From assembly GCF_015356865.1 (NCBI RefSeq), contig NZ_JAAFZA010000005.1:1-64000 (forward strand): a stretch of 64,000 bases of DNA, in the 5' to 3' direction. The translations under genes were made by a program, and so were the position numbers. Source of the stretch: Catenulispora pinisilvae (lineage in GTDB: Bacteria > Actinomycetota > Actinomycetes > Streptomycetales > Catenulisporaceae). Shown piece by piece: positions 16,739-25,885 of this stretch (the stretch's first letter is position 1; each line of letters begins with the position of its first letter). The notes under the pieces are model-generated. The model saw only the letters and a program-made list of their open reading frames with translations, did no database searches and was not told the origin of the DNA.

Positions 16739-18267
16739 CGCTTCGCCGGAAGGCCGAGACCAACGGGGAGAGTCATGGCGAAACCCGTGTCCTGAGCGCC
16801 ATACATTCGCCTGAGTTCGATCCCGACCAGCGCCGCGCCAGCCTCAGCCTGCACACATGCGTCTGCCAACTCGTCCGGATCGTCGACCGTCACCGTGAGG
16901 TAGCCGGTGAACCGGCACAAGCCAGACCCGTGTGCGTGCTCGGCATCCTGGGCCGCGGCCCGGTCAAGCGCTACCTGCTCAGATGCGGAGACGGCTTGAC
17001 CGGTACGAGCACGCAATCTGATACCGACCTCGCGCTTCGTGCGCTCAACCATCACCGCCTTCTGCGCTGCTCGCGGCCCGAGCGGCTCGACGACGAACGA
17101 GAACGAGCGCCGATGCGTCGCGTCGGCCAGCAGCGATGCCAGCGCAGTTGCGTAGACCGGGGATATCGGCCAGGCATGGATCGCGTATGTCACCGAGACC
17201 GCACCATCGTGTCGGTATGACGACCACGAGTTCTCGGCGGCGGTCGGGCCAGCGACCGCCGGGTCGAGGCCTGCTCGGACGGTGGGAAGGTCACCGCGGT
17301 CTGTCAGCTCGTCCGCCGCTGCGCGGCGCTGGTCGAGCATGACCGCGGCGTGCGGGTCGAACCCGGTGCGGATGACTTCGGACAGCTCCGGCGAGTCCAG
17401 CCAACGCGCGACCGTGATACCCGCGCCCATGAGCTGAGGGCTAAGAGCTCGTACTTGCTGTCCGAGGACACGAAAGGCTCCCTTTTCGCCTCCGCCCGCC
17501 GCACGTATCGCTACCAGGGCACGTCTGGCATCGAGTGAGACGGCGAGCCACATCTGACGTCGGCACGTAGCCGGGCTGGCGGCGAGCAGTGCTTCGTTCG
17601 CCATGACCGAGGCGAGCGGGGCGGCGGGATCGAGGTGGCCGGTGTGCCAGGAACGTAGCGCTCCCCCGGTCTCCGGAACGGTGCGTGAGACGAACTGGAC
17701 CCGGGCTATCGGCTGTTCCTCGGTGCACAGCGAGGCGAGGACTTCGCCCCACGCCTGAACCATCGCCTCGGCGCGATCTGCATCGAGCAGGCCCAAGCCG
17801 GCCGGATCGACCGCCGCCACGGCCGTGTAGGTACAGGCCTGAGGGTGATGCAGGACCGCGATATCCCGGCCCACGCCGTCCTGGGCCGTGAGAATCCTCA
17901 GGGAAGCAAGAACGCCGGGCAGGTCCAAGCGGGAGGGCTCAACGCCACGCTCTGGAGCAAACGCACCAGCCAGGAAGACAGTCTTGTGTCGAAGCCTGAG
18001 CAGGTTGTAGGAGACCACTGTGATCATCCATTCGTCGAGGGTGCGACCCGCCACGCGTATGTAGGCACATCCGGCGAGCATGAGGGCGAGGGGCCAGAAC
18101 ACGATGGCGCTGGCGACGTGGCCGGAGGCAAGCGGTTGGAGGCCGAGGAAGACAGCGGCCCCGACAAGAACAGCGCGGCGGCCAGAGAGTCCAAGGAGGA
18201 AATTGACCTTCTCGTGCTGCCAGCCCGCGTAGGTCCGGGCGGGAGTGTGTGCAGACATGTCGATCAC
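16732..18267 (-). CDS. SCO6880-family conjugation membrane protein
   Basis: 511 aa matching the actinobacterial SCO6880 family, which pairs with VirB4-like ATPases. The N-terminus (TYAGWQHEKVNFLLGLSGRR) leads into two membrane segments around residues 30-75 (VirB3/PrgI-like position). A long soluble part has GVGRDIAVLHHPQACTYTAV and ENSWSSYRHDGAVSVTYAI. It begins at GTG 18267 overlapping the previous stop (GTGA) and its end overlaps the VirB4 gene. It probably links the inner-membrane complex to the ATPase. Assignment is by overall pattern and gene order. Confidence 0.82.
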   Translation of the reverse strand: MIDMSAHTPARTYAGWQHEKVNFLLGLSGRRAVLVGAAVFLGLQPLASGHVASAIVFWPLALMLAGCAYIRVAGRTLDEWMITVVSYNLLRLRHKTVFLAGAFAPERGVEPSRLDLPGVLASLRILTAQDGVGRDIAVLHHPQACTYTAVAAVDPAGLGLLDADRAEAMVQAWGEVLASLCTEEQPIARVQFVSRTVPETGGALRSWHTGHLDPAAPLASVMANEALLAASPATCRRQMWLAVSLDARRALVAIRAAGGGEKGAFRVLGQQVRALSPQLMGAGITVARWLDSPELSEVIRTGFDPHAAVMLDQRRAAADELTDRGDLPTVRAGLDPAVAGPTAAENSWSSYRHDGAVSVTYAIHAWPISPVYATALASLLADATHRRSFSFVVEPLGPRAAQKAVMVERTKREVGIRLRARTGQAVSASEQVALDRAAAQDAEHAHGSGLCRFTGYLTVTVDDPDELADACVQAEAGAALVGIELRRMYGAQDTGFAMTLPVGLGLPAKRW

Positions 18268-19646
18268 GCCTTTCCGCTGTTCGCAGCACCGCCGGTCGGA
18301 TCCGCGGTCTCAGGTCCGGAAGGTGTGCTGCTCGAACCACCTGAGATCGCCCTCTGGGGCATACGGACCGAGCCGTACGTCGGATATCCGGCCGGGTACG
18401 CCGTCGGATTCGCACCCTCCAGCCCTGCGTGTCCGGCCTGCTGCTCCATTCGCGAGGCCACCGCGTTGATGGTCTTGTGCAGCGTCTGAAGCGCGGCGAC
18501 CGCGAATCCGGCAGGACCGGCCGCCGAGCCAACCGCCGCGCTGCCGGCCCCGCCGGCACCACCAGCCGTGCCAGCCCCAGCGCCTCGCGCGGCGTTGGCC
18601 GACATGGCTTGGCGCTCGGAGAACTGACCGAAAGCAGACGGATCGATACCCGGTCCGCCGCCCGCAGTGCGATTGGCGACCGCTCCGACCAACGCGCCCG
18701 CGCCCATCGCCCCGCCCACCGAGGCCGAGGTGAAGGTGAACAGCCGCCCGATGACGGGCCAGGCGAACACAGCCATGAAGAGCACGGCCATCCCAGATAC
18801 CACCCCGGTGATGCCGGTGGCGTTTCCCGTTGTGTCGAAGCCGATGACGAAGACCAGCGCGATGACCGGCTTGACCATGGCCAGCTGGACGCCGGCTTTG
18901 ACCAGCTTGCGCCACCACTCCTGGGTCGAGGAGCCGATCTGACCGGCCGCGCTGATCGGCGCGGCTGCCACCAAGACGCAGAACACTGCGTTGCGCAGCA
19001 CTAGCTCAAGCCACAGAAACAGCACGACGACGATGCCGATCAGGCCGAAGAGAAGCAGCAACACCGACGGAGTCGCAGGCCCCTGCGGCGCGCTGAGTGC
19101 AAGCAAGGTGGTCAGCCGCTGAGTGAAGCCCGTCATGCTGCTGCCGCTGGACGACACGATCCAGTTCGCCAGGTCGTCGGAGGCTGCCATGATCTGACCG
19201 GAGACGGCGAGGGTGAGCAGCGAGGCCAGCACTGCCTTGGGCAGTCCGGCCAACGCTTGGGCCAGCGGCGCACCCGAGCGGGTCCACACTACGGAGCCGG
19301 CCTGCAGCACCAGCAAGAACACCGCAGCGATCATGCCGAGCGTCAGACTGATCGCGTAGACCCCGTGGATCGAGCCGAGGTCTGGGTCGGGCATCGAGGC
19401 GAATACGCCGCCGAACCACTTCAACACCGTGGTGAAGGCGCCGGCGAAGGACTGGCAGATCGAATCCCACGCTGAGCTGGCCACGTCACCGACCGCGCCG
19501 CTGACCGCGGACGCCGCCCCAGAGGTGACGGCTTCGGCTGCCTTGCCCGGCAGCGCAGCCACATCTGTCAGGCACTTGCCGATGTCTCCGTCAAGACATC
19601 CGGAGCCCGATCCGGGCGGCTCGAAGACCACTCCCACGGGAATCAC
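18264..19646 (-). CDS. VirB6/TrbL-like polytopic conjugation protein
   Basis: 460 aa with five or six clear hydrophobic segments between residues about 100 and 330, for example ISLTLGMIAAVFLLVLQAG, VLLLLFGLIGIVVVLFLWLE and VSGMAVLFMAVFAWPVIGRL. The C-terminal 120 residues are Gly/Ala-rich. This layout fits the VirB6/TrbL channel component that spans the cell membrane. It starts at a GTG overlapping the preceding gene's stop by 4 bases and itself overlaps the SCO6880 start, so four transfer genes in a row are translationally coupled. Confidence 0.82.
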   Translation of the reverse strand: MIPVGVVFEPPGSGSGCLDGDIGKCLTDVAALPGKAAEAVTSGAASAVSGAVGDVASSAWDSICQSFAGAFTTVLKWFGGVFASMPDPDLGSIHGVYAISLTLGMIAAVFLLVLQAGSVVWTRSGAPLAQALAGLPKAVLASLLTLAVSGQIMAASDDLANWIVSSSGSSMTGFTQRLTTLLALSAPQGPATPSVLLLLFGLIGIVVVLFLWLELVLRNAVFCVLVAAAPISAAGQIGSSTQEWWRKLVKAGVQLAMVKPVIALVFVIGFDTTGNATGITGVVSGMAVLFMAVFAWPVIGRLFTFTSASVGGAMGAGALVGAVANRTAGGGPGIDPSAFGQFSERQAMSANAARGAGAGTAGGAGGAGSAAVGSAAGPAGFAVAALQTLHKTINAVASRMEQQAGHAGLEGANPTAYPAGYPTYGSVRMPQRAISGGSSSTPSGPETADPTGGAANSGKA

Positions 19647-20362
19647 GACGCACCGCCCGGGGCGCCTACGAGGGCAAGCCAGCCATGGCTCGCTGCTGCC
19701 TGGGTATCGGGGGTAGCGGCGAGCGCGGAGTAGTCCTGGTCGGTATGGCCGACGGCTCCGATCTTCCAGTCCCCCGCGATCCAGCGCATCTGAACCGGAA
19801 ATACGCCGGTGGTTTGAGCCGTCCCGCCCTGCGCGTTGATAAACGTACTGTCGGTGAGCAGGAGCACCAGAACGTCGTCTGCCGCGACGTTCCGGAGCTG
19901 ATACATCTGCGCCGTGGTCTGGAACGTCACCGGCGGATCCAACGGCCCGGCGGGCCGCAGCTGTAGGGCGGCCCGAAGTTTGCCGATGCTCGTGGCGAGG
20001 TTCGATGGCAGGGCCGTGTTGCCCGGGTCGCCGGCTACGCGCATCACCGACGCGGCGTAGTCCGGGTCAAGCGTGGATGCCGCGGCATCGACATACTCCG
20101 ACGCCGCGCTGACCGCGCCGACTGTCGTGTGCGGAAAGCCGACCTGGATGCCGGCGGCAGTGCGGGCGCCCTGGACCAGGGAAATCGCGCCCGATGGGGC
20201 TACGGCAGGGGATGAAGGAGACGCCGGGATCGCAGGCTTGTTCCCTGCGTTCCTGCCATCCCGGGCGCAGATGAGCGGAACCGCGATTGCCCCGATGACC
20301 AGCACGACACCGGCAGCGAAAGCTCCCGGAACTAGGCGCTTTGCGCCGATAAGGTTGCGCAT
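19643..20362 (-). CDS. VirB8/TcpC-like conjugation protein
   Basis: About 239 aa from ATG 20362, chosen because AGGAG lies 5 bases upstream and the residues before it look non-coding. A single membrane segment (AFAAGVVLVIGAIAVPLICA, residues about 14-33) is followed by a Pro/Ser linker and an extracellular domain of about 150 residues with SAASEYVDAAASTLDPDYAA and WIAGDWKIGAVGHTD. This is the layout of VirB8/TcpC proteins with NTF2-like folds. It should help assemble the transfer channel outside the membrane. The fold is inferred, not shown. Confidence 0.65.
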   Translation of the reverse strand: MRNLIGAKRLVPGAFAAGVVLVIGAIAVPLICARDGRNAGNKPAIPASPSSPAVAPSGAISLVQGARTAAGIQVGFPHTTVGAVSAASEYVDAAASTLDPDYAASVMRVAGDPGNTALPSNLATSIGKLRAALQLRPAGPLDPPVTFQTTAQMYQLRNVAADDVLVLLLTDSTFINAQGGTAQTTGVFPVQMRWIAGDWKIGAVGHTDQDYSALAATPDTQAAASHGWLALVGAPGGAS

Positions 20363-20406
20363 TGTGACTCCTGGTGATGGCGATACGCATGCGATCGGTG
20401 GCGGCC

Positions 20407-20721
20407 CTAGCTCAAGCCGTAGGAGGCAGTGATCAGGCCCACCGCCACCCCGACCACGACCGCCCCGATCACGGAGCTGAACAGCGTGACCTTTCCGCGC
20501 TCGGCCATCTCGGCCCGACGCGACGTGTTGCCGGCGGCGATCATGCAGCCGCCGATGACAGCCGCCCCTCCGCAGCAGGTCAGAGCGCCCCACTTGAGCC
20601 AGGAGAACAAAGTGGCGATCGCACCCGATCCGACCGGCGCCGCCGGCGGCGGGTCGGGGATCACGCTGGCGGCGTGGCTGAGCACCTGGACTGCGGCCTG
20701 CTGAATGAGCATCCCGATCAT
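20407..20721 (-). CDS. Small two-helix membrane protein, VirB2/TrbC-like position
   Basis: About 104 aa from ATG 20721 (MIGMLIQQAAVQVLSHAASV). AAGGAG lies 12 bases upstream; an upstream in-frame ATG at 20835 would give 142 aa. Two hydrophobic helices are visible, KWGALTCCGGAAVIGGCMIA and SSVIGAVVVGVAVGLITASY, separated by a short charged loop. This is the size and topology of pilin-like VirB2/TrbC subunits, and it is the first gene of the minus-strand transfer operon. The role is inferred from topology and position. Confidence 0.55.
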   Translation of the reverse strand: MIGMLIQQAAVQVLSHAASVIPDPPPAAPVGSGAIATLFSWLKWGALTCCGGAAVIGGCMIAAGNTSRRAEMAERGKVTLFSSVIGAVVVGVAVGLITASYGLS

Positions 20722-20835
20722 GACCTTCACCTGCTCCTTAGGTGGTTGGCGAGGCGCAATCGCCTCGCGGATCCGGCCGAGGCATCTCGAGCGGTCCTCG
20801 GATGCGGGCCAACTGTTCATCTCTGCGAACAGCAT

Positions 20836-20963
20836 GAAACCACCATAAGCTGTGCTAAATCGGTCACGTCAACTGGAGCGAACGGGGTAAGCTGAAATGA
20901 CCCAGCAGTGTTCACCTGAGCGGACAGCAATCGGGCAGCTCGTACACCGGGAAAGGGCAGTCG
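20836..20963. promoter_or_regulatory. Divergent intergenic region between the transfer operon and the XRE operon
   Basis: This 128-bp gap is the only upstream region available to both the minus-strand transfer operon and the plus-strand XRE/ImmA operon. It contains an AT-richer patch (CCATAAGCTGTGCTAAATCG, about 20842-20861) unlike the surrounding DNA. Both operons probably start here under control of the neighbouring XRE regulator. No exact operator can be defined by eye. Confidence 0.45.
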
Positions 20964-21494
20964 ATGAGCAAGCAGGCCAAGGGAGCGGGCGAGAAGCCGG
21001 CAGCGCCTGCTGCGACCGACGAACCGACCCCGCCCGACGACCCGTCACCGCAGCACAGCACGGCCGACCCAGGCGTCATCGCGGAGCGGCTGCAGTACCT
21101 TTTCGAGAACAAGCGCAAGCCCGACGGCAAGAAGTACTCCTACCGGGAGGCCATTCGGGCGATCGAGGATGCCGGCGGCGCATCGATCTCGGTCGGCTAC
21201 CTGTCGCAACTGGTCAACGGGGTCAGAACGAACCCGATGATGGACGCGGTCCAGGGTCTTGCGAAGTTCTTCGGAGTACCGCTGTCGTACTTCGACGAGC
21301 ACGAGGACACCGAGGAGACGAACGATCAGCTCAAGCTGGTCGCCGCACTCCAGCACGCCGGCGTCCAGGACGTGGCTATGCGTACGGTCGGGCTGCCGCC
21401 GGAGAGCGTCAAGCTGGTCTTGAGCATGATCGACCGGGTGCGCGAGGTCGAAGGACTACCTCCGGCCGAATCGCCGCCGGACACGGGCGAGTAG
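20964..21494 (+). CDS. EspR-like XRE transcriptional regulator
   Basis: 176 aa. A Pro/Ala-rich N-terminus precedes an HTH domain at residues about 38-110: AERLQYLFENKRKPDGKKYS, then the recognition region GASISVGYLSQLVNGVRTNP and MDAVQGLAKFFGVPLSYF. The insert between the first helices is typical of actinobacterial EspR-like regulators. A C-terminal helix may mediate dimerisation. It starts just after a GGGAAAG-type ribosome site and is transcribed away from the transfer operon. Beside an ImmA/IrrE gene, it is the natural candidate for the element's repressor, with the peptidase as antirepressor; that pairing is known for ICEBs1 and inferred here. Confidence 0.8.
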   Translation: MSKQAKGAGEKPAAPAATDEPTPPDDPSPQHSTADPGVIAERLQYLFENKRKPDGKKYSYREAIRAIEDAGGASISVGYLSQLVNGVRTNPMMDAVQGLAKFFGVPLSYFDEHEDTEETNDQLKLVAALQHAGVQDVAMRTVGLPPESVKLVLSMIDRVREVEGLPPAESPPDTGE

Positions 21495-21561
21495 CACTCG
21501 ACCGCAGCTCCACCCCGCTGCGGCGCGAGTTCGTGCCGCTTCGAGCACCGGGTGACCTGCG

Positions 21562-22086
21562 GTGAATCGGGAGCAGTCGCGCCGCGAGTGCTCTGCGCTG
21601 GTCGCCGGCCTCGACCTTCCCGCCCTGTTCGATCTCCAGGATTTCTGTGCACAACTCGGCCAGCACATCGGCCGAAGCATCGTCCTGATGTCGCAATCGA
21701 TGGTGATCGGCGGACTGTGCGGGTCTTGGATGAGAACGTCCAACGCCGACTACGTCTTCTACGAAGAGGACACCTCGCTGCTACACCAGCAGCACATCGT
21801 CTTCCACGAGATCGGGCACATCCTGCGCGCCCACGTGCCCGGCAAGGAGCTCAGCAAGGACCTGGCGCGAACCATCGCGGCCGGCATGAAGGTCAGCGAT
21901 GTCTTCCGAGTGCTCGGCCGCGACTCATACGCCGAGGACGACGAGTTCGAAGCCGAGCTCATCGCCACGTTGATCCTGCGCCGGATCGGACGCCAACCGC
22001 TTCGAGAAGTACCGCGCGCCACCGATCCCAGCGCCGATGAAGCCATCGCGCGCATCACGACTTCTCTGTCGCGAGGCGAGCGATGA
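21562..22086 (+). CDS. ImmA/IrrE-family metallopeptidase
   Basis: 174 aa with the zinc protease motif HEIGH (residues 82-86, in IVFHEIGHILRAH) and a downstream acidic helix DDEFEAELIATLIL that supplies the third ligand. In ICEs and phages such proteins cleave an XRE repressor to induce excision or transfer. The start is GTG 21562, and the stop overlaps the next gene in ATGA. It directly follows the EspR-like regulator, its likely target. No signal peptide, so it acts in the cytoplasm. Confidence 0.85.
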   Translation: MNREQSRRECSALVAGLDLPALFDLQDFCAQLGQHIGRSIVLMSQSMVIGGLCGSWMRTSNADYVFYEEDTSLLHQQHIVFHEIGHILRAHVPGKELSKDLARTIAAGMKVSDVFRVLGRDSYAEDDEFEAELIATLILRRIGRQPLREVPRATDPSADEAIARITTSLSRGER

Positions 22087-23330
22087 ACACCACCCTGTAT
22101 CCGCTGGCTGCGCTGTTCGCCTGGGCGGTCGTGCTCTCCAGCGCAAAGCGGTTCTCTGCCATCCTCAAGGAACCGGCGCGTCTGGCCGCCTGGTTCCTCT
22201 ATCTGTCCTTCGCGCTGATTTTCACCGCCGGATGGTCAGAGGTCTGGAACCGGACCGATGCTTGGACCGGCCTGCCCGAGTCGAACACGCTCATCACTAT
22301 GTGCCTGGTCGTGTGCTACAGCGCCAGCCAACTCGCCCTCCTACAGCTGTGGTCATACGCCCCGGATCGAGCGCGGCGCCATGTCAAGGTCACGATTTCG
22401 ACCGTCGTTGTGGTGCTCACCGCGATGATCACGCTGTTCGTGCACAGCGACTCGACGCACCATCTCCAGCAGTCGTTCAAGGACTGGTACGGCGGATCGG
22501 TCGAGTACGACGCCTACCTCGTCATCTACCTGACGACCTACACGACCGCCGAAGTCGAGGTCATCCGCCTGTGCCGCCGGTATTCGAAGGTGATGAGCCC
22601 CAGCTGGCTCCGCACCGGGCTGATCACGGCGAGCATCGGCGCAGCGATCGGACTGTTCTACAGCATCACTCGGTTGGCGGACATCGCCGCCGCCCTTGCC
22701 GACGTCGACATCTCCCCGTTGGAAAACGTCGCCGAAGTCGGCGCTGGACTCGGCGCACTTCTGGTCATGATCGGTCTGACCCTGCACTGGTGGGGACCGC
22801 GCATCTCCGCGCTCGCTCAACGTTCACGGCGCCTGATGGCCTACATCCGGTTGCGTCCGCTTTGGGCGAGCTTCTACACACTGGACTCCTCCATTGCCTT
22901 CGATGCCCCGCGAAGCCTCGGTTCTGGGAGCGTCCTGAACAGAGTGCGCACGGCTGCCCGCGTCTTGAGCGATGTGGAGTATCACGTCGCGCGACGCGTC
23001 GTCGAGATCCGCGATGGAATCCTCACCCTTCGGCCGTACCAGGACACCGCGCACTCTGAGCTCCTTCGCGCGTGCCTAGCTGGCCACGGACTCGCAGGCG
23101 ACGAACTTGACGCCGCAGTCACCGCTCAACAGATTCATGGTGCGCTCGACGCGCGGGAAGCCGCGGCGGCACGTGACCGGCCCGTATCACCCACAGTTGG
23201 GAACTCCCCCGCTGACCTCGATGCCGAACTGGCGTGGCTGCTGAAGGTCACCAAACACTTCGTGAAGCATACGGCGAGTCGTCGCGAAATCGCCGACACC
23301 GACCTGACCCCGACCGGAGGTATCGCGTGA
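22083..23330 (+). CDS. MAB_1171c-family putative transporter (multi-pass membrane protein)
   Basis: 415 aa. The first 240 residues hold about seven hydrophobic segments, such as YPLAALFAWAVVLSSAKRF, WFLYLSFALIFTAGWSEVW and VTISTVVVVLTAMITLFVHS. The remaining part is soluble and carries RLRPLWASFYTLDSSIAF and LLRACLAGHGLAGDELDAA. This matches the MAB_1171c/DUF6545 family, whose substrate is unknown. It is coupled to the ImmA gene (ATGA) upstream and the P450 gene (GTGA) downstream. The family name is given from pattern recognition; transport has not been shown. Confidence 0.8.
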   Translation: MNTTLYPLAALFAWAVVLSSAKRFSAILKEPARLAAWFLYLSFALIFTAGWSEVWNRTDAWTGLPESNTLITMCLVVCYSASQLALLQLWSYAPDRARRHVKVTISTVVVVLTAMITLFVHSDSTHHLQQSFKDWYGGSVEYDAYLVIYLTTYTTAEVEVIRLCRRYSKVMSPSWLRTGLITASIGAAIGLFYSITRLADIAAALADVDISPLENVAEVGAGLGALLVMIGLTLHWWGPRISALAQRSRRLMAYIRLRPLWASFYTLDSSIAFDAPRSLGSGSVLNRVRTAARVLSDVEYHVARRVVEIRDGILTLRPYQDTAHSELLRACLAGHGLAGDELDAAVTAQQIHGALDAREAAAARDRPVSPTVGNSPADLDAELAWLLKVTKHFVKHTASRREIADTDLTPTGGIA

Positions 23331-24553
23331 CCACCAACCAGCCCTTCACCGAGCCGATCGAAATGGCACCACACCTGTCCGGATGCCCGTACGACTCGTA
23401 CGCGCGGCTGCGCGAGGCCGGCGGCGCCCACCAAGCGGTCAAGCCCAGCGGCGGGCAGGTCTGGGTGATCAGCCGCTACGACGACGTCAAGGCCCTGCTC
23501 TCCGACCCGCGGATGTCCATCGAAGCGCGCAACTCCCGTCACGGCTACCAGGGCTTCGGTCTACCCCCGGCACTCGACGAGCACCTGATGAACGTCGACG
23601 ACCAGGCACACGCACGGCTGCGCCGCCTGGTCTCCTCCGCGTTCACCCCGCGCCGCGTCGAGGCTCAGCGGGAGCGCGTCGAGGCAGCCGTCGACCGCCT
23701 CGTCGCCGCGATCGTTCCGAACGGCCGTGCCGACCTCGTCGCTGAACTCGCTGTTCCGACGCCCGTGGTCGTCATCTGCGGCCTGCTCGGGATCCCGGAG
23801 TCGGACGGCGCCGCGTTCCAGGCCTACACCCGCTCGCTGATGACGCCGAACGATCCGAATCGCCCCTCCACCCGCGACCTTGTGGCTGGCATGCATGCCT
23901 GCCTGGTGGCCTTGATCAATCGCAAACGCACCGAGCCCGCCGACGACCTGCTCACCGCGATGATCACCGCGCGGGATGGTGACGACCGATTGACCGAGAA
24001 TGAGCTGACCTCGCTGGCCTTCCTCATCCTGTGGGCCGGCTTCGAGACCACGGTGCACCTGATCTCCAACGCCATGGCGACCGTACTCAGCGAACCTGGG
24101 TTAGCCAACCTCGTCCGTGAGGAACCTGATCCGCACACGCCCCGCATGGCCGCACTCGTCGAAGAGCTGCTACGCCGGGACGGACCCATGCTCACCGCCA
24201 TCCGACGCTTCCCCCTCGAAGACCTCCGCGTCGGCGAGCGAGTCGTGCCGGCGGGCGACACCGTCCTACTCGCGATCGGTTCGGCGAACCGCGACCCGCA
24301 GTACATCACCAACCCCGACGCCATCGACCTCGATCGCGCCAGCAGCGGACACCTCGGCTTCGGCCACGGACCGCACTACTGCCTCGGCGCCCCGCTCGCA
24401 CGGATGGAAGTGCGGACCGCTTTGTGGACCGCGGTGCGCCGGCTGCCGAATCTCAGGCTCGCCATCCCGGAACAAGAACTGCCGTGGAAGCCCGATCACC
24501 GCCAACACGCCCTAACCGAACTGCCCGTCACCTTCGCGGCTCAGCCCGCCTGA
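23327..24553 (+). CDS. Cytochrome P450
   Basis: 408 aa from GTG 23327, preceded by GGAGG with a 6-base spacer and overlapping the membrane-protein stop. It has the I-helix oxygen-binding AGFETT (237-242), ExxR in ELLR (280-283) and the heme loop GFGHGPHYCLGAPLAR with axial Cys352. It is a soluble bacterial monooxygenase of the CYP107-like type. No ferredoxin or reductase gene is nearby, so redox partners must come from the host. Its tight coupling to a regulator/peptidase/membrane-protein set inside a conjugative element is unusual. Substrate is unknown. Confidence 0.92.
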   Translation: MTTNQPFTEPIEMAPHLSGCPYDSYARLREAGGAHQAVKPSGGQVWVISRYDDVKALLSDPRMSIEARNSRHGYQGFGLPPALDEHLMNVDDQAHARLRRLVSSAFTPRRVEAQRERVEAAVDRLVAAIVPNGRADLVAELAVPTPVVVICGLLGIPESDGAAFQAYTRSLMTPNDPNRPSTRDLVAGMHACLVALINRKRTEPADDLLTAMITARDGDDRLTENELTSLAFLILWAGFETTVHLISNAMATVLSEPGLANLVREEPDPHTPRMAALVEELLRRDGPMLTAIRRFPLEDLRVGERVVPAGDTVLLAIGSANRDPQYITNPDAIDLDRASSGHLGFGHGPHYCLGAPLARMEVRTALWTAVRRLPNLRLAIPEQELPWKPDHRQHALTELPVTFAAQPA

Positions 24554-24566
24554 TGAGGAGGGCACA

Positions 24567-25571
24567 ATGCCCGTCAAGCCCGCGATAGCCGCCGCCATAT
24601 CCGCGCCCCTGCTCGCCGTGGCCGCAGTCGCCGCCATAGCAGGGGCCATCATCACAGCACCCGTCTCAACCACGACATCTATTTGCACGGCCGGCTTCAA
24701 CGGTGGTTCACCCAACACCGGCAATCTGAGCGCCGCCCGGCTCGGAAACGCCCAAATCATCGCCGAAGTCGGCATCAGCATGGGCGTCCCGGCGCCCGGC
24801 GAGGCGATCGCCATAGCCACCGCCCTCCAAGAATCCGGCCTCCAGAACCTCAACTACGGAGACCGCGACAGCCTGGGGCTGTTCCAGCAACGACCGTCGC
24901 AAGGCTGGGGCAGCCCCGCGCAGATCCTGACTCCCGCGTACGCCGCCCGGCAGTTCTACAGCAGACTGCTCCAGGTCCCGGGCTGGCGTTCGATGTCCAC
25001 CACCGACGCAGCTCAGGCAGTCCAGCACAGCGGCTTCCCCTACGCCTACGCCAAATGGCAAGACGAAGCCCAAGCCCTCGCCGCCGCCTTCACCGGCGGC
25101 GCGAACTGCACACCACAGGATTCGAGCGGCCTCGCGGTCGCCGCAGCAACTGCCAAGGCGGCCGGCTACCACATACCAGCCGGGGTCCCCGCGCCGATAG
25201 TCACGGCCATCAGCTTCGCTCTAGCGCAAATCGGGAAGCCATACATCTGGGGCGGGACCGGTCCCGACGGCTGGGACTGCTCCGGCCTGATGATGATGGC
25301 CTACCGCGCCGCGGGCATCGCGATCCCACGCGGCAGCATCGCACAGTCCACCGTCGGCATACCTGTCTACGACACGAACAGCCTTCAACCTGGCGATCTA
25401 CTGTTCGTAGCAGGGTCGGACGGAACGGTGACCGCACCAGGACATGTCGGTATGTACCTGGGCCAGGGGATCTTGGTGGAGGCACCACACACCGGATTGC
25501 ACGTCCAACTAAGCCCACTGGCAGGCTACTGGAGGGAGAACCTTGTCGCGATCCGGCGTCAGCTTAATTAG
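24567..25571 (+). CDS. VirB1-like lytic transglycosylase plus NlpC/P60 peptidoglycan hydrolase
   Basis: 334 aa after a GGAGG site. An N-terminal hydrophobic segment (residues 8-31) exports or anchors it. Residues about 60-175 are a transglycosylase-like domain with catalytic Glu89 in ALQESGLQNL and GLFQQRPSQGWG. Residues about 205-334 are an NlpC/P60 peptidase with Cys238 (WDCSGL) and His293 (PGHVGMYLG). It would open the cell wall for the transfer apparatus, as VirB1/TcpG proteins do. Its position at the end of the regulator/P450 operon, not in the T4SS operon, suggests control by the XRE/ImmA switch. Confidence 0.9.
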   Translation: MPVKPAIAAAISAPLLAVAAVAAIAGAIITAPVSTTTSICTAGFNGGSPNTGNLSAARLGNAQIIAEVGISMGVPAPGEAIAIATALQESGLQNLNYGDRDSLGLFQQRPSQGWGSPAQILTPAYAARQFYSRLLQVPGWRSMSTTDAAQAVQHSGFPYAYAKWQDEAQALAAAFTGGANCTPQDSSGLAVAAATAKAAGYHIPAGVPAPIVTAISFALAQIGKPYIWGGTGPDGWDCSGLMMMAYRAAGIAIPRGSIAQSTVGIPVYDTNSLQPGDLLFVAGSDGTVTAPGHVGMYLGQGILVEAPHTGLHVQLSPLAGYWRENLVAIRRQLN

Positions 25572-25579
25572 ACATTATT

Positions 25580-25618
25580 CTCGCCACTGACCTGGTGTTT
25601 CCTAACCGCAGTGGCGAG
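25580..25618. terminator. Hairpin after the NlpC/P60 gene
   Basis: CTCGCCACTG (25580-25589) and CAGTGGCGAG (25609-25618) form a perfect 10-bp stem around a 19-base loop. It starts nine bases after the hydrolase stop and closes the plus-strand operon. There is no T run, so it may be a weak terminator or mRNA-stabilising hairpin. The rest of the gap to 25885 shows no gene. Confidence 0.5.
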
Positions 25619-25885
25619 ATCCCCGACAGCTAGGCCATTGCCCGTTGCGTTGGATGCAACCCGGTTACGCATCTGGCCGCCGCCTGACGATGCGGCACAG
25701 CGTCATTCGCAGAGAGCGTCCGCGCTTCCACCACGCGGGTGGTTCTCGGGTATGAGGCTGCTACCGCCGCAGTCCTCAACTCGACAGCCGACTACAGTCG
25801 GCGTTCTCCAGGCCCAGCCTGTCCTCATCCTCAGGCGATCTTGCGGGTCGTTGTGGGAAGGTTCTGCTATCCAAAGGAGGCAGCC

